Below are positions 8,898 through 18,066 of a stretch of 64,000 bases of DNA, in pieces. This DNA is from Mucisphaera sp965279675 (GTDB lineage: Bacteria; Planctomycetota; Phycisphaerae; Phycisphaerales; Phycisphaeraceae), in the NCBI RefSeq assembly GCF_965279675.1, contig NZ_CBDIIJ010000002.1:3162001-3226000 (forward strand), written 5' to 3'. A model generated the notes under the pieces. It made no database searches and was not told the DNA's origin. It worked only from the letters and a program-made list of their open reading frames with translations. Made by a program: the position numbers and the translations under genes. Numbering within the stretch: position 1 is the stretch's first letter; every line of letters starts with the position of its first letter.

Positions 8898-9752
8898 ATG
8901 CAACGACGGCCGCTGGGTCAGACCGGACTTGAGGTATCGATTCTGGGCTTCCCGGGGATTGCGCTGAAGGGTCAGGAGCAGGCTGACTGCGATCGCCTGG
9001 TGAGTGAGGCCTTCGAAGCGGGGATCAGCTACTTCGATATCGCGCCTGGCTATGGCGATGCGCAGGATCGGCTGGGACCGGCTCTGGCGTCCTATCGGGA
9101 TCGATGCGTGCTCAACTGCAAAACCATGGAGCGTTCGGCGGCTGGCGCAACGGCGGATCTGGAACGATCGCTTCGACTGCTGCAAACCGATCATTTTGAT
9201 GTTTATCAGTTCCACGCGGTAACCACTGATGAAGAGGTTGACCAGATTCTGGCATCGGGCGGGGCACTGGAAGCCTATGAGGCAGCGAGGAAAGCGGGGA
9301 AGATCCGTCACATCGGGCTGAGTGCTCATAACGAAGCCGCGGCGATTCGGCTGATTGAGACCGGGGTGATCGAAACGGCGCTGTTTCCAATCAATTTCCC
9401 AGCGTGGACGCGGGGGGATTTCGGACCAACGCTGCACGCCGTTTGTTTGGAGAAGGGGATCGGTATCCTGGCGATCAAGTCGATGGCGCGGCGGCGGTAC
9501 GGGGAGAACGAGGACAACCCGGATGCGGATCGTGTCTGGTACGTGCCTGAAGATCGCCAGGCCATTGTTCACCTGCAGTTGCGGTTCACGCTCAACCAAC
9601 CGGGTGTGGCGGCGGCGATTCCGGCTGGTCTTCCGAAGTGGTTGCGGCTGGCCATCTCGCTTGCAGACGAATTCGGCCCATTGAGCGAAGACGAATTGAC
9701 CGGACTGCGGGAGGCCGTAGCGGCGGATGTTGAACCTGTCTTCCGGTCCTGA
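8898..9752 (+). CDS. Aldo/keto reductase
   Basis: This 284-residue NAD(P)H-dependent oxidoreductase has the TIM-barrel aldo/keto reductase fold. The catalytic tetrad is seen as Asp47 and Tyr52 (FDIAPGYGD), Lys75 (NCKT) and His106 (YQFHAV). Start 8898 is preferred over an in-frame start at 8796: it has GAAAGG 7 bases upstream and begins with the family's typical MQRRPLGQTGLEVS. The gene is divergent from the PKS operon, 85 bases away. Substrate is unknown. The shortened C-terminus and the lack of a ferredoxin-like Cys cluster set it apart from the longer iron-sulfur members of the family. Confidence 0.88.
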   Translation: MQRRPLGQTGLEVSILGFPGIALKGQEQADCDRLVSEAFEAGISYFDIAPGYGDAQDRLGPALASYRDRCVLNCKTMERSAAGATADLERSLRLLQTDHFDVYQFHAVTTDEEVDQILASGGALEAYEAARKAGKIRHIGLSAHNEAAAIRLIETGVIETALFPINFPAWTRGDFGPTLHAVCLEKGIGILAIKSMARRRYGENEDNPDADRVWYVPEDRQAIVHLQLRFTLNQPGVAAAIPAGLPKWLRLAISLADEFGPLSEDELTGLREAVAADVEPVFRS

Positions 9753-9815
9753 CCGGTCGCATGCTCGGGTCCTATTGTTGATTGGCAGCTATACCTAGCC
9801 ACGGGAGTTTCATTG

Positions 9816-11003
9816 ATGCTTCGACTGAACACGCTTTTGACGGCCTTTGTGGTCGGTTTCCTGGGAATGACCGGTGTGGCCTGCGGGCAAGCCCCGCGTG
9901 GGCCGGTCCAGCCGACGGGTGCCTCTCCTGAGGCTTCGGGCTGGGCGACCGAGACTGTTGTCGAGGGGCTGAACAGGCCGTGGGGTATGGCGTGGCTGCC
10001 CGATGGCCAGACGATGCTGATTACTGAACGGAGCGGGTCGCTGAGGCTGATTCGGGATGGGTCGCTGATCGCAGCTCCTGTCGCTGGGGTTCCTGGGGCT
10101 CTGGCACATGGCCAAGGCGGGCTGATGGATGTGGTGTTGCACCCGTCGTTCGAACGGAATCGTTGGGTTTATCTGACGATGTCGACCGGCACGCGCGAAG
10201 CGAATCGGACGGCCCTTGTGAGGGGCGTGCTCAGTGAGGATGCCACCCGACTCGTGGGGGCGCGGACACTGTTTGAGGTCTCGCAGGACAAACCGGGTGG
10301 ACAGCACTTCGGCTCGAGGCTGCTCTGGCTGCCGGATGGCACGCTGCTGATGTCCATTGGTGATGGCGGCAACCCGCCGACGGAGGTAGAGGGTCAGCAC
10401 GTGCGTCTGTTTGCTCAGGATGTGTCCAGCCATTTCGGGAAGACGCTGCGTCTGACAGAAGATGGTGAGCCGGCTGCGAATAACCCTTTCTCCGGCCATG
10501 CCGAAGCGGCTGCGGAAGTGTTTACTTATGGACACCGGAACATCCAGGGCATGGCGATCGATCCAGCGACGGGCACAATTTACGCCACCGAGCATGGCGC
10601 GCGTGGCGGGGATGAGTTGAACATCCTGACGCCTGGCACGAACTACGGTTGGCCGGCGGCGACTTACTCGATCGAGTACTGGGGGCCGCGGATTTCCGAT
10701 ATCGCCTCAATGCCCGGTGCTGCGGACCCCGAAGTGGTTTGGACGCCTTGTATCGCTCCGTCCGGGCTGACCTTCTACACGGGCGATCGTTATCCGGCCT
10801 GGCGAGGTGACCTCTTCGCGGGTGGTCTTGTGCTGCGTCAGATCCGGCGGATCGATCTGGAGAATGGGCGGGTCGTCGGCCAGGAAACACTGAGCTTCGA
10901 TGAGCGGGTTCGTGATGTGAGGCAAGGCCCCGATGGCTTTATGTATGTGCTAACCGACGCCGGCAATGGTGAACTGCTTCGGATCGTGACCGCCAGCGAA
11001 TGA
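9816..11003 (+). CDS. Soluble PQQ-dependent sugar dehydrogenase, YliI-like
   Basis: This 395-residue protein belongs to the glucose/sorbosone dehydrogenase family, a six-bladed propeller that oxidises aldoses in the periplasm using PQQ and calcium. Supporting motifs are GQGGLMDVVLHP (99-110), GSRLLWLPDGTLLMSIGDGG, and the segment ATEHGARGGDELN followed by NYGWP. ATG 9816 is preferred over TTG 9813, with GGGAG upstream. The N-terminus is a signal peptide, and Cys23 after GVA could be a weak lipobox. PQQ synthesis genes are not in the window, so cofactor supply must come from elsewhere. Confidence 0.85.
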   Translation: MLRLNTLLTAFVVGFLGMTGVACGQAPRGPVQPTGASPEASGWATETVVEGLNRPWGMAWLPDGQTMLITERSGSLRLIRDGSLIAAPVAGVPGALAHGQGGLMDVVLHPSFERNRWVYLTMSTGTREANRTALVRGVLSEDATRLVGARTLFEVSQDKPGGQHFGSRLLWLPDGTLLMSIGDGGNPPTEVEGQHVRLFAQDVSSHFGKTLRLTEDGEPAANNPFSGHAEAAAEVFTYGHRNIQGMAIDPATGTIYATEHGARGGDELNILTPGTNYGWPAATYSIEYWGPRISDIASMPGAADPEVVWTPCIAPSGLTFYTGDRYPAWRGDLFAGGLVLRQIRRIDLENGRVVGQETLSFDERVRDVRQGPDGFMYVLTDAGNGELLRIVTASE

Positions 11004-11701
11004 TGCGTGAGAAGCGTCCAGATTCATGTCGTTGGGACGGCCGGGCCTTTACGCTGATCGAGCTTCTGGTCGTCATATCGGTGATAGCGGTCTTGGTTGG
11101 TCTGCTGCTGCCGGCCCTGTCCTCGGCGAGAGATGTGGCGAGGTCATCTGTGTGTCTGTCGAATCTGCGTCAGGCTTTTCTGGCGATTCGTCTCTATGCG
11201 GATGAGCACGACGGGATAGGGCCTGCGATCGGGCAGCCCTACGGTTCACGGCCTAACTGGGGACTCGAGGTGCAGGCGCGCGTAGGACGTTCGGGGTCGA
11301 CCAGCAGCGAGTTGTATGACGTGGAATCGGTCTTGGTCTGCCCGGCGACCGAAGCTCAGCGTGAGGTACCGATGACGCGCACGTATGCCATGAACGCGAC
11401 CGGGCATGCCGGTGTGTCTGGCGATGTGGGTGATTACGATGAGGCGGGTTCTTACCTTCATCTCGATCGGATTGTGGCGGCTTCGCGTACCCCGTTGCTT
11501 TTAGATTCTTCCGAAGCGGCTGGGGTTACACCCAGCGGGCGTACAACGAGTGTGATCGATTTCAGAAATCCCGAACACGTGCCACAGCGGGTAGGGCTCG
11601 TTCACGCAGGTGGCGAGGGGTTTAACCGATTGATGGTGGATGGTTCGGCGGGTTCGGGCCGACTGCCGGTACCTGATCATTGGCTGGAGCCGTTGCCCTA
11701 G
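11000..11701 (+). CDS. Prepilin-type pseudopilin-like protein
   Basis: The 233-residue protein has a type IV prepilin signal after a 16-residue basic leader: cleavage would fall before Phe in RAFTLIELLVVISV, with the conserved Glu at mature position 5 and a hydrophobic helix after it. The residue before the cleavage point is Ala, where Gly is usual. The remainder resembles the many planctomycete proteins that pair this N-terminus with a globular secreted domain and end near a VDGS motif. The ATG overlaps the TGA of the sugar dehydrogenase, so the two are probably translated together. Exact role is unknown. Confidence 0.8.
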   Translation: MMREKRPDSCRWDGRAFTLIELLVVISVIAVLVGLLLPALSSARDVARSSVCLSNLRQAFLAIRLYADEHDGIGPAIGQPYGSRPNWGLEVQARVGRSGSTSSELYDVESVLVCPATEAQREVPMTRTYAMNATGHAGVSGDVGDYDEAGSYLHLDRIVAASRTPLLLDSSEAAGVTPSGRTTSVIDFRNPEHVPQRVGLVHAGGEGFNRLMVDGSAGSGRLPVPDHWLEPLP

Positions 11702-11706
11702 CGGTC

Positions 11707-11875
11707 GTTTCTCCGAAACGTGCTATAGGCGCTATTGTTTCAGGCCGTTTCATCGACTTAGGGGTCGCCGAGGGCTCCAGAAGCATTAGCAGAACGCTAC
11801 ACTGCTGGCGTAGCTATCTCATGCCTGCCGGCTGATGCTGGCTCTGGACGGCTTGCCTGTTTCACTGGCGTTTCT
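11707..11875 (+). promoter_or_regulatory. Cluster of GTTTC boxes upstream of sugar ABC operon
   Basis: Five GTTTC elements lie in the 186-base gap before the binding-protein gene. A perfect CGTTTC-TCC-GAAACG palindrome covers 11706-11720. GTTTCA occurs at 11737 and 11747, exactly 10 bases apart, GTTTCA again at 11859, and GTTTCT at 11870 just before the ribosome binding site. The spacing suggests a sugar-responsive repressor or activator site, but no regulator gene is adjacent. Confidence 0.3.
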
Positions 11876-11887
11876 CAGGAGTTCGAC

Positions 11888-13354
11888 ATGATCCTCGCCC
11901 CGGCGTTCTGGCAGAGATGGTCTCTGTTGTGCTTGATCTTATTGGGATGCCCGGTGCTTTTCGGTTGCGGAGAGCGAGAGGCCGAGCGCACGGCTGATGG
12001 CCGGATCATTCTTCAATACTGGGAGAAGTGGGGCTCGTTCGAGGCCGAGGCGATGCGTCGGGTGGTGGATGATTACAACGCTTCACAGGATCGCGTGCTG
12101 GTCAGGTTCCTCACCGTGAGCCAGATCGATCAGAAGGTGCTCCTGGCCACGGCGGGTGGGAATCCACCTGACATCGCCGGGCTCTGGGGCTACATGGTTC
12201 CGAGTTATGCTGAAAAGAATGCACTGACCCCCCTGAATGACTACATCGAGCGGGCGGGTATCAAGGGTGAAGACTATTACCCTGCTCTCTGGGATACGGT
12301 CAGCCATCGCGACTATGTCTGGGCCCTTCCGACGACCCCCGCCACGGTCGGGCTGCACTGGAACAAGAAGTTATTTCGTGAGGCGGGGCTCGATCCGGAG
12401 CGCCCGCCCCAGTCGATCGCCGAGCTGGACGAGATGGTTGAGAAGCTGACCATCGTGGCCTTCGAGCGGGACGGTGAACCTGTGGAAGTTCGGTACTCGG
12501 AGATGACCGACGCCGAGAAGGCGGCGATGGCCGACGATAGGAACGCCTCTGATTTTCAGATTATTCAGTTGGGGCACTCGCCGACCTGGCCGGGCTGGTG
12601 GCTGGATATGTGGGGCTACTGGTGGGGTGCCTCCCTAGTCAGCGAGGACGGCACCCGGGTCACACCGACCGACGAGGCCAACGTAGGGGGCATGGCCTGG
12701 CTCCGAAGCTACACCGAGAAGTTCGGCACCCGTAATCTGCTGGGTTTTGGCAGCTCGTTTGGTAATTTTGGCTCGCCGCAGAATCCGTTTCTCGAAGGCC
12801 GGATCGCGATGGTTCTGCAGGGGGTCTGGCTCTACAACTTCATCGATCAGTTCTCGCCTCAGATGGAATGGGGCGCGGCGCCGTTCCCGTCGGTTGATCC
12901 GGAACGGCTCCCGAACGTCACGATTCTGGAATCGGACGTGCTGGTCGTCCCCAAGGGTGCGCTTCACCCTCAGGAAGCCTTTAATTTTATTGCTTATGTC
13001 AATCAGCAGGGGCCGATGGAGAAGCTCTGTCTGGGGCACCGGAAGTTCAGCCCGCTGGTGCATACGAGCGAGCGCTTCCTTGAGGATCACCCGAATCCGT
13101 ATATCGAGGTCTTTATTGAACTGGCATCGAGTCCTAACGCAAGGACGACGCCATTGATCCCGCTCTGGCAGGAATACAAGGCCGAATTGATCGTCAGCGC
13201 TAATTCGATCTACCGCCAGACGCTCGACCCGCTGGAGGGTATGGAGCGGGTTGAGAATCGTGTCCAGCGGAAACTCGATCGTTCGGTCAGACGGTGGGAG
13301 CTGACCCGAGAGGCACGTCTCGCCGAATGGGAGGGCAACGATGACCAGAGGTGA
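11888..13354 (+). CDS. Sugar ABC transporter substrate-binding lipoprotein (family 1)
   Basis: This 488-residue extracellular solute-binding protein has an N-terminal signal ending in a lipobox-like LFGC (Cys about 27). Typical family features follow, such as ILQYWEKWGSFEAEAM, GGNPPDIAGLWG and a VGLHWNKKLFREAGLDP segment. CAGGAG precedes the ATG by about 7 bases. It is the first gene of an ABC importer operon and its end overlaps the first permease by 14 bases. It should bind an oligosaccharide or sugar derivative outside the membrane; the ligand is not readable. The length is somewhat above the usual 400-450 residues, with an extended C-terminus. Confidence 0.9.
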   Translation: MILAPAFWQRWSLLCLILLGCPVLFGCGEREAERTADGRIILQYWEKWGSFEAEAMRRVVDDYNASQDRVLVRFLTVSQIDQKVLLATAGGNPPDIAGLWGYMVPSYAEKNALTPLNDYIERAGIKGEDYYPALWDTVSHRDYVWALPTTPATVGLHWNKKLFREAGLDPERPPQSIAELDEMVEKLTIVAFERDGEPVEVRYSEMTDAEKAAMADDRNASDFQIIQLGHSPTWPGWWLDMWGYWWGASLVSEDGTRVTPTDEANVGGMAWLRSYTEKFGTRNLLGFGSSFGNFGSPQNPFLEGRIAMVLQGVWLYNFIDQFSPQMEWGAAPFPSVDPERLPNVTILESDVLVVPKGALHPQEAFNFIAYVNQQGPMEKLCLGHRKFSPLVHTSERFLEDHPNPYIEVFIELASSPNARTTPLIPLWQEYKAELIVSANSIYRQTLDPLEGMERVENRVQRKLDRSVRRWELTREARLAEWEGNDDQR

Positions 13355-14228
13355 GCGACAGAAACTGACCGCGGGGCTCGCGTTCATCAGCCCGTGGATC
13401 ATCGGCCTGTGCGTCTTTGGCATCTACCCGGTGGCGATGGCCGTGTATTACTCCTTCTGCGACTACGACATCCTCCGGAGCCCGATCTGGATCGGGGTCG
13501 AGAACTATCAGGAAATGGCCACCGACGAGTTGTTCTGGCTGTCGCTCTGGAACACGATGTACTACGCGGCCTTCGCCGTGCCACTCGGTCTGGTTATGGC
13601 CCTGACCTGTGCCGTGCTGCTGAACAAGGAGATTGCAGGTCGGTCGGTGTTCAGGACGCTTTTCTATATACCGGCGATCGTTCCGCTGGTGGGTGTGGCG
13701 ATGATCTGGCTGTGGCTGTTCAACGGCCAGTTCGGTTTGGTCAATTACGCGCTTCAGGCCTTTTTCGGGATCGAAGGGCCTCTCTGGCTGGATGACCCGG
13801 ACTGGACCAAGAACACGCTGATCCTGTCGCAGGTCTGGCAGATCGGCGGGACCATGGTGCTGTTTCTCGCGGGCCTGCAGGACGTTCCGAGATCGCTGTA
13901 TGAATCGGCTGAACTCGATGGTGCCAATAGCTTTCACAAGTTCATGAATATCACCATTCCGATGGTGTCGCCGGTGATCTACTTCAACCTGATCATGGGC
14001 ATCATCGGGGCCATGCAGGAGTTCGTGAAGCCCTTCGTGATGCTCCCGGACGGCGGATCGGAACGATCGGCGCTGCTGTACGCGGTCTATCTCTATCAGA
14101 ACGCATTCACCTACAACAACATGGGGTATGCCTGTGCGATGGCGGTGGTGCTGTTTGCTCTCATTCTGCTGCTGACCTGGATCGCCCACGTCGGCATGCG
14201 TAGCCGTGTCTACTACGCGGGGGATTGA
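13341..14228 (+). CDS. Sugar ABC transporter permease, MalF/UgpA-like
   Basis: This 295-residue inner-membrane permease has six hydrophobic segments and the EAA loop that docks on the ATPase (YESAELDGANSFHKFMNITIP, about 187-207). It starts inside the end of the binding-protein gene (14-base overlap) and is followed after 6 bases by the second permease. It belongs to the CUT1 carbohydrate uptake group. No ATPase gene is in the operon. Confidence 0.92.
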   Translation: MTRGERQKLTAGLAFISPWIIGLCVFGIYPVAMAVYYSFCDYDILRSPIWIGVENYQEMATDELFWLSLWNTMYYAAFAVPLGLVMALTCAVLLNKEIAGRSVFRTLFYIPAIVPLVGVAMIWLWLFNGQFGLVNYALQAFFGIEGPLWLDDPDWTKNTLILSQVWQIGGTMVLFLAGLQDVPRSLYESAELDGANSFHKFMNITIPMVSPVIYFNLIMGIIGAMQEFVKPFVMLPDGGSERSALLYAVYLYQNAFTYNNMGYACAMAVVLFALILLLTWIAHVGMRSRVYYAGD

Positions 14229-14234
14229 CGGATC

Positions 14235-15596
14235 ATGCCGAAGAAACTCTCACAACTTGTGCGCTTCATCATTCTCTGCATCGGCGGCTTTATCTTCACC
14301 GTACCGATGCTCTGGATGATCTCGACGTCTCTCAAGCCGATCGATCAGACCATGTCGCTGCCGCCACAATGGCTGCCGATGGAGGCGAGGGTGGATTTGT
14401 TCGGCCGTTCGGTCCAGGTCGGCGATGGCTCGGTGGATGAGGACGCGGCCAATGATGACGTGGTGACCGTTGCCTTTGCCTATCAGTGGCAGATCGAGAT
14501 CGATAACCAGGCCGTGCCGGTCCGGGCGCTCGACGACCCGATGACGGAAGAGGTCAACGCCGAGATCAGGGTGATTGCCAACTATCACTGGGAGGCCGAT
14601 ATCGAAGACGAGCGTGTCGATGTTCGTCTGCGTGACATGGATACAGAAGCACCCGAAGCGGGTGCCGTTGATGTTCTGGTCCCGCTTGATGACGGGTCCT
14701 TCTCGATCCACACGATCACGACCGATCGGCTGCACCGGGTGTACGACCTGACAGACGATGAAGTCGACGCTGCGATTTCTCTCGAACAGCGGTTGGTGGT
14801 TCCAGCGGTTGCTGTCTCAAGGTCTGTTATCGACTGGGATGAGCGGGAGTACCTCGCGCACGCCTTGACCGAAGATGTTCAGGTGCGGGCCGGTGATATC
14901 GAGAGAAATGTCAACTTCCGTTGGCGAAACTACGGCGAGGCGATCGCGGAGATGGCCTATTTCCCGCAGTATCTCATCAACTCGCTGACGCTCTGCTTCC
15001 TCACCGTCTTCGGCACGGTGCTCTCCTGCTCGATCGTGGCCTATGGCTTCTCGCGTATCGACTGGCCGGGACGTGACAAGGTGTTCTTCATCGTGCTGGC
15101 GACCATGATGATCCCGTTCCCGGTGACGATGGTTCCTCTCTACGGACTCTTCCGCGAGTTCGGCTGGATCGGAACACTCCAGCCGCTCTGGGTGCCGACC
15201 TTCTTTGGCGCTGCGTTCAACATCTTTCTGCTGCGTCAGTTCTTCAAGACGATCCCGAGGGAGCTTTCGGAGGCCGCAACGATCGATGGCTGTGGGCACA
15301 TCCGTATCTTCCTGCAGGTGATTCTGCCACTGGCCAAGCCGGCCATCGCGGTGGTCGCACTCTTCCAGTTCCTGGCGACCTGGAACGACTTCCTCGGTCC
15401 GCTCATCTATCTCACTGAGCAACAGGATTTCACGCTTGCGTTGGGCCTACAGTTCTTCCAGAGTCGCCAGGGCGGCACACAATGGCACTACCTGATGGCC
15501 GCGAGCACCATGGTCGTTCTGCCTGTCATCCTGCTGTTCTTCCTGGCCCAGCGAACGTTCATCGAGGGTATCTCGATGACGGGCATGAAGGGATAA
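14235..15596 (+). CDS. Sugar ABC transporter permease, MalG-like, with large extra domain
   Basis: At 453 residues this is far longer than the usual ~280 of MalG-type permeases. Residues 1-45 give the expected N-terminus and first membrane helix. Residues ~50-225 are a hydrophilic, acidic insert without membrane segments, rich in beta-like runs (VVTVAFAYQWQIEID, INYHWE-like). From 228 on the normal permease resumes with the FRWRNYGEAI segment, five helices and the EAA loop ELSEAATIDGCGHIRIFLQVILP (about 343-365). By topology the insert lies on the outer face, beside the binding-protein docking site. It may sense or hold substrate, but this is inference. Confidence 0.88.
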   Translation: MPKKLSQLVRFIILCIGGFIFTVPMLWMISTSLKPIDQTMSLPPQWLPMEARVDLFGRSVQVGDGSVDEDAANDDVVTVAFAYQWQIEIDNQAVPVRALDDPMTEEVNAEIRVIANYHWEADIEDERVDVRLRDMDTEAPEAGAVDVLVPLDDGSFSIHTITTDRLHRVYDLTDDEVDAAISLEQRLVVPAVAVSRSVIDWDEREYLAHALTEDVQVRAGDIERNVNFRWRNYGEAIAEMAYFPQYLINSLTLCFLTVFGTVLSCSIVAYGFSRIDWPGRDKVFFIVLATMMIPFPVTMVPLYGLFREFGWIGTLQPLWVPTFFGAAFNIFLLRQFFKTIPRELSEAATIDGCGHIRIFLQVILPLAKPAIAVVALFQFLATWNDFLGPLIYLTEQQDFTLALGLQFFQSRQGGTQWHYLMAASTMVVLPVILLFFLAQRTFIEGISMTGMKG

Positions 15597-15613
15597 CCAG
15601 CTAAGGGCCCGAC

Positions 15614-16798
15614 GTGCCAACGACGCTTACCGTCGAGCAGTTTATGGATCGTGCACGCGGTATGCTGCTACTGGCTGCGTATGGCGATGCCTTCGGAGCT
15701 GTGCGTGAAGCGGATGGCTTGAAGGGAGAGGCCGGGGATCCCGATGACCTCAAGCGGCTACCGAACGCCTCGTTGTTCTATGGCGGCGAGGGAATGGCGT
15801 GGAATGTCTGGGCGCCCAGCGAGCTCGTGTCAGGCCGTGTCGGCGTGGTCACGGATGACACCGAATACCGCCACCTGGTGCTCGAGCCCTACCTCAGAGA
15901 TTGCCTGAGACGCGGCGAAGGCTACAGCACAGCGGGCTGGCTTGGCTGGCTGAAGAGTCTGGCGGTCAGCCCATCAAGCGACGCCTGGCTCGGGCTGCAG
16001 CGGTCTCAGCACGCAAGCGACTGGCTGGCCATGCACGCTGGCCATCGTGAAGAGCAATCGGCGGTCTTTTATCAGCCCAACAGACCGACCTGCTTCGGGC
16101 TCTTTGAGCACGCTCACCTCGGCGTGCTTGCCAGCCTCAGCGACAACCTGACTGGGCATGAGACTGTGGCGTTTTTCAGCCAGATCAATCCCCTCGATCA
16201 CGGCCATGCCAAGCTAGTGACCGGTCTCTGGGCGTGCTTTGTGTCTAAAGCGGTCCGGATTCAGTCCGATGATGTGACCGCTTTGATTAATCGTTGTGCA
16301 GCAGACATCTCGGGGGCGTATGCCAGACAGCATCCGTCGATCCAGCAAGCCAGCGACCTGGCTCAGACTTGTTACACACGAACGACCGGGAATCGAGATT
16401 CTGAGTTTGTTGAAAGCTTCTCAGAAACGGTCTACCAGGCAGAGCTGCCTTACCTGAATCCGAAACCGGCCGACCGCAACTTTGATCCGCTCTACATGTG
16501 GATGCAGCTGGTGGCCTGCTCCGCTCGAGCCCGATCGATGTCTCACATGCTCACACTCCTGGCCGCCCTGCCAGGCGATACCGATACGGTCGCATCATTG
16601 GCCGGACTGATCGCGGGGGCTGCGACAGGCTACAAGAAGCTTATGGAGGATCAGGACGAAGGGTTTGTCGATGATCTTAGATCGGTTGAGGCTTACTGCA
16701 GCGAGGTGTTTGGGATCGACTTCGCAGCCTCGGCCACGCTGCTATACGAGGTAGCGCAAGCCGATGTACTGCGTTTAAGAGATAGGTCGGCGACCTAA
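15614..16798 (+). CDS. ADP-ribosylglycohydrolase family protein
   Basis: This 394-residue protein carries the binuclear-magnesium signature of the family: GDAFGA (24-29), TDDTE (80-84) and GDTDTVASLAG near residue 318, which coordinate two metals and cut N- or O-glycosidic ADP-ribose bonds. The start is GTG with AAGGG 6 bases upstream. It lies 17 bases after the second permease and is probably co-transcribed with the sugar importer. Relatives next to sugar transporters may act on nucleosides or other ribosyl compounds instead of ADP-ribosylated proteins, so the substrate is open. Confidence 0.82.
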   Translation: MPTTLTVEQFMDRARGMLLLAAYGDAFGAVREADGLKGEAGDPDDLKRLPNASLFYGGEGMAWNVWAPSELVSGRVGVVTDDTEYRHLVLEPYLRDCLRRGEGYSTAGWLGWLKSLAVSPSSDAWLGLQRSQHASDWLAMHAGHREEQSAVFYQPNRPTCFGLFEHAHLGVLASLSDNLTGHETVAFFSQINPLDHGHAKLVTGLWACFVSKAVRIQSDDVTALINRCAADISGAYARQHPSIQQASDLAQTCYTRTTGNRDSEFVESFSETVYQAELPYLNPKPADRNFDPLYMWMQLVACSARARSMSHMLTLLAALPGDTDTVASLAGLIAGAATGYKKLMEDQDEGFVDDLRSVEAYCSEVFGIDFAASATLLYEVAQADVLRLRDRSAT

Positions 16799-16807
16799 AC
16801 CGGAAGC

Positions 16808-18010
16808 TCAGGCGTGTCCCGCGGGGTCATCGTAGAGATGGCGGTGTTGATCGGCCCAGGATTCACACCAGTCTAGGAAGGGATCGCTACTGAGATCACT
16901 CTTCCTGTAGCCGGCCTGGGCAAGGGAGCTTGTCAGAGTGACAAGGTCGCGGAAGTCGGAGAGATCGATGTACTCGGGCGCTATCCCCTGGCCGTTTTCA
17001 CCGATGTTGTGATAGTTACCCAGCGGCAGGCAGAGAGCGCCTGCCCGGCCCAGGTAGGTCTGGTAAACGGTGGACTCGCAGGAGCCGCCGGTCATCAACT
17101 GCCGCTGATACCTGAAGCCAGCATCACGGCTGGCGATGCGAGTTGACTGGGCTGAGAGCCAACTGGAGACGTCCGGGTCGTAGGTCATCCTCCGATCACC
17201 CACGCGCACAATCACGCCAGAGCCCACGGGCACCTCGCGACGTGCCATCGACATCTCGAGGCCGACATGCAGCGGTGCTCGCTCGGGATGCTTCAGGTTT
17301 CTGCAATGATCGATCGCTCCGAAAAACCCCCCCTCCTCGGCGCGCGTTAGCAGGAATCCGGTTGGACAAGGTTCTGTTCTGCGGGCGACCCTGCGCAGCG
17401 TGCAGAGCAGGGCCGCTACCGCGGCGATGTCATCGACGGCTCTAGCGTGTATCCGTCCCTCATGAATCGCCGGCGGGCCGAGTCTCCACATGCCGATCGC
17501 TCCGGGCTCGACCGGTTCGGGTACTTTCAGACGTACCAGCGAGGGCGATCCGCGTTCGGAGGTTTCGAGAATCTCTTCGAAGGTCGCATCAACCACGCGC
17601 CCGCCAAGCTTCAAGCCCGTGTTCGACTTCGACCAGGGCCCGCAGCCGTTATCAGCCATGCGCTTGCCGCCAGTCCAGAAACGGACGGGCTGGCCAGCCA
17701 TCAAACGAGCCGGGACCCCGCCCATCCAGTGGGCCACCAGTTGGTCGGCCGATGCCATCCGAATCGCCCAGAAGCCCGGGTGATCCATGTGGGCAGTGAG
17801 CAGCAGGCGCGGCCGGCTGCGCGGGCTGGCGGTCAGCCTGAGATTTCCGAAACGATCCGCGCGGGTGTGCCAGCCGTAGCGTCTGGCGAAGCGGATCACG
17901 AAATCGGCGATGTGCTGCTCGTGAAATGGCGAAGTCGGCAGGCCGAGAAGCTGCTTCAGAACAGCAAGTTCCTGCTTGGTCGGGTGCTTTCGCTGATCCT
18001 GGCTGGTCAT
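16808..18010 (-). CDS. M42-family metallo-aminopeptidase-like protein
   Basis: This 400-residue protein has the two-metal site of M42 (TET-type) peptidases. The ligands are visible as His and Asp in LTAHMDHPG, Asp in RAVDDIAA, the Glu pair in TRAEEGGFFGA, Glu in VGLEMS, and the late His in LGNYHNIGE. A typical beta-barrel dimerisation insert (about 90-180) is present. It should remove N-terminal residues from peptides in the cytoplasm in a large oligomer. Some family members have other hydrolase activity. It is convergent with the ADP-ribosylglycohydrolase (9 bases apart) and divergent from the FAD enzyme. Confidence 0.88.
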   Translation of the reverse strand: MTSQDQRKHPTKQELAVLKQLLGLPTSPFHEQHIADFVIRFARRYGWHTRADRFGNLRLTASPRSRPRLLLTAHMDHPGFWAIRMASADQLVAHWMGGVPARLMAGQPVRFWTGGKRMADNGCGPWSKSNTGLKLGGRVVDATFEEILETSERGSPSLVRLKVPEPVEPGAIGMWRLGPPAIHEGRIHARAVDDIAAVAALLCTLRRVARRTEPCPTGFLLTRAEEGGFFGAIDHCRNLKHPERAPLHVGLEMSMARREVPVGSGVIVRVGDRRMTYDPDVSSWLSAQSTRIASRDAGFRYQRQLMTGGSCESTVYQTYLGRAGALCLPLGNYHNIGENGQGIAPEYIDLSDFRDLVTLTSSLAQAGYRKSDLSSDPFLDWCESWADQHRHLYDDPAGHA

Positions 18011-18066
18011 CGTTCAGAATCCATTCATCGGGTGCCTGACGTCGGTCGAGGCCATACCCTAAGGGG

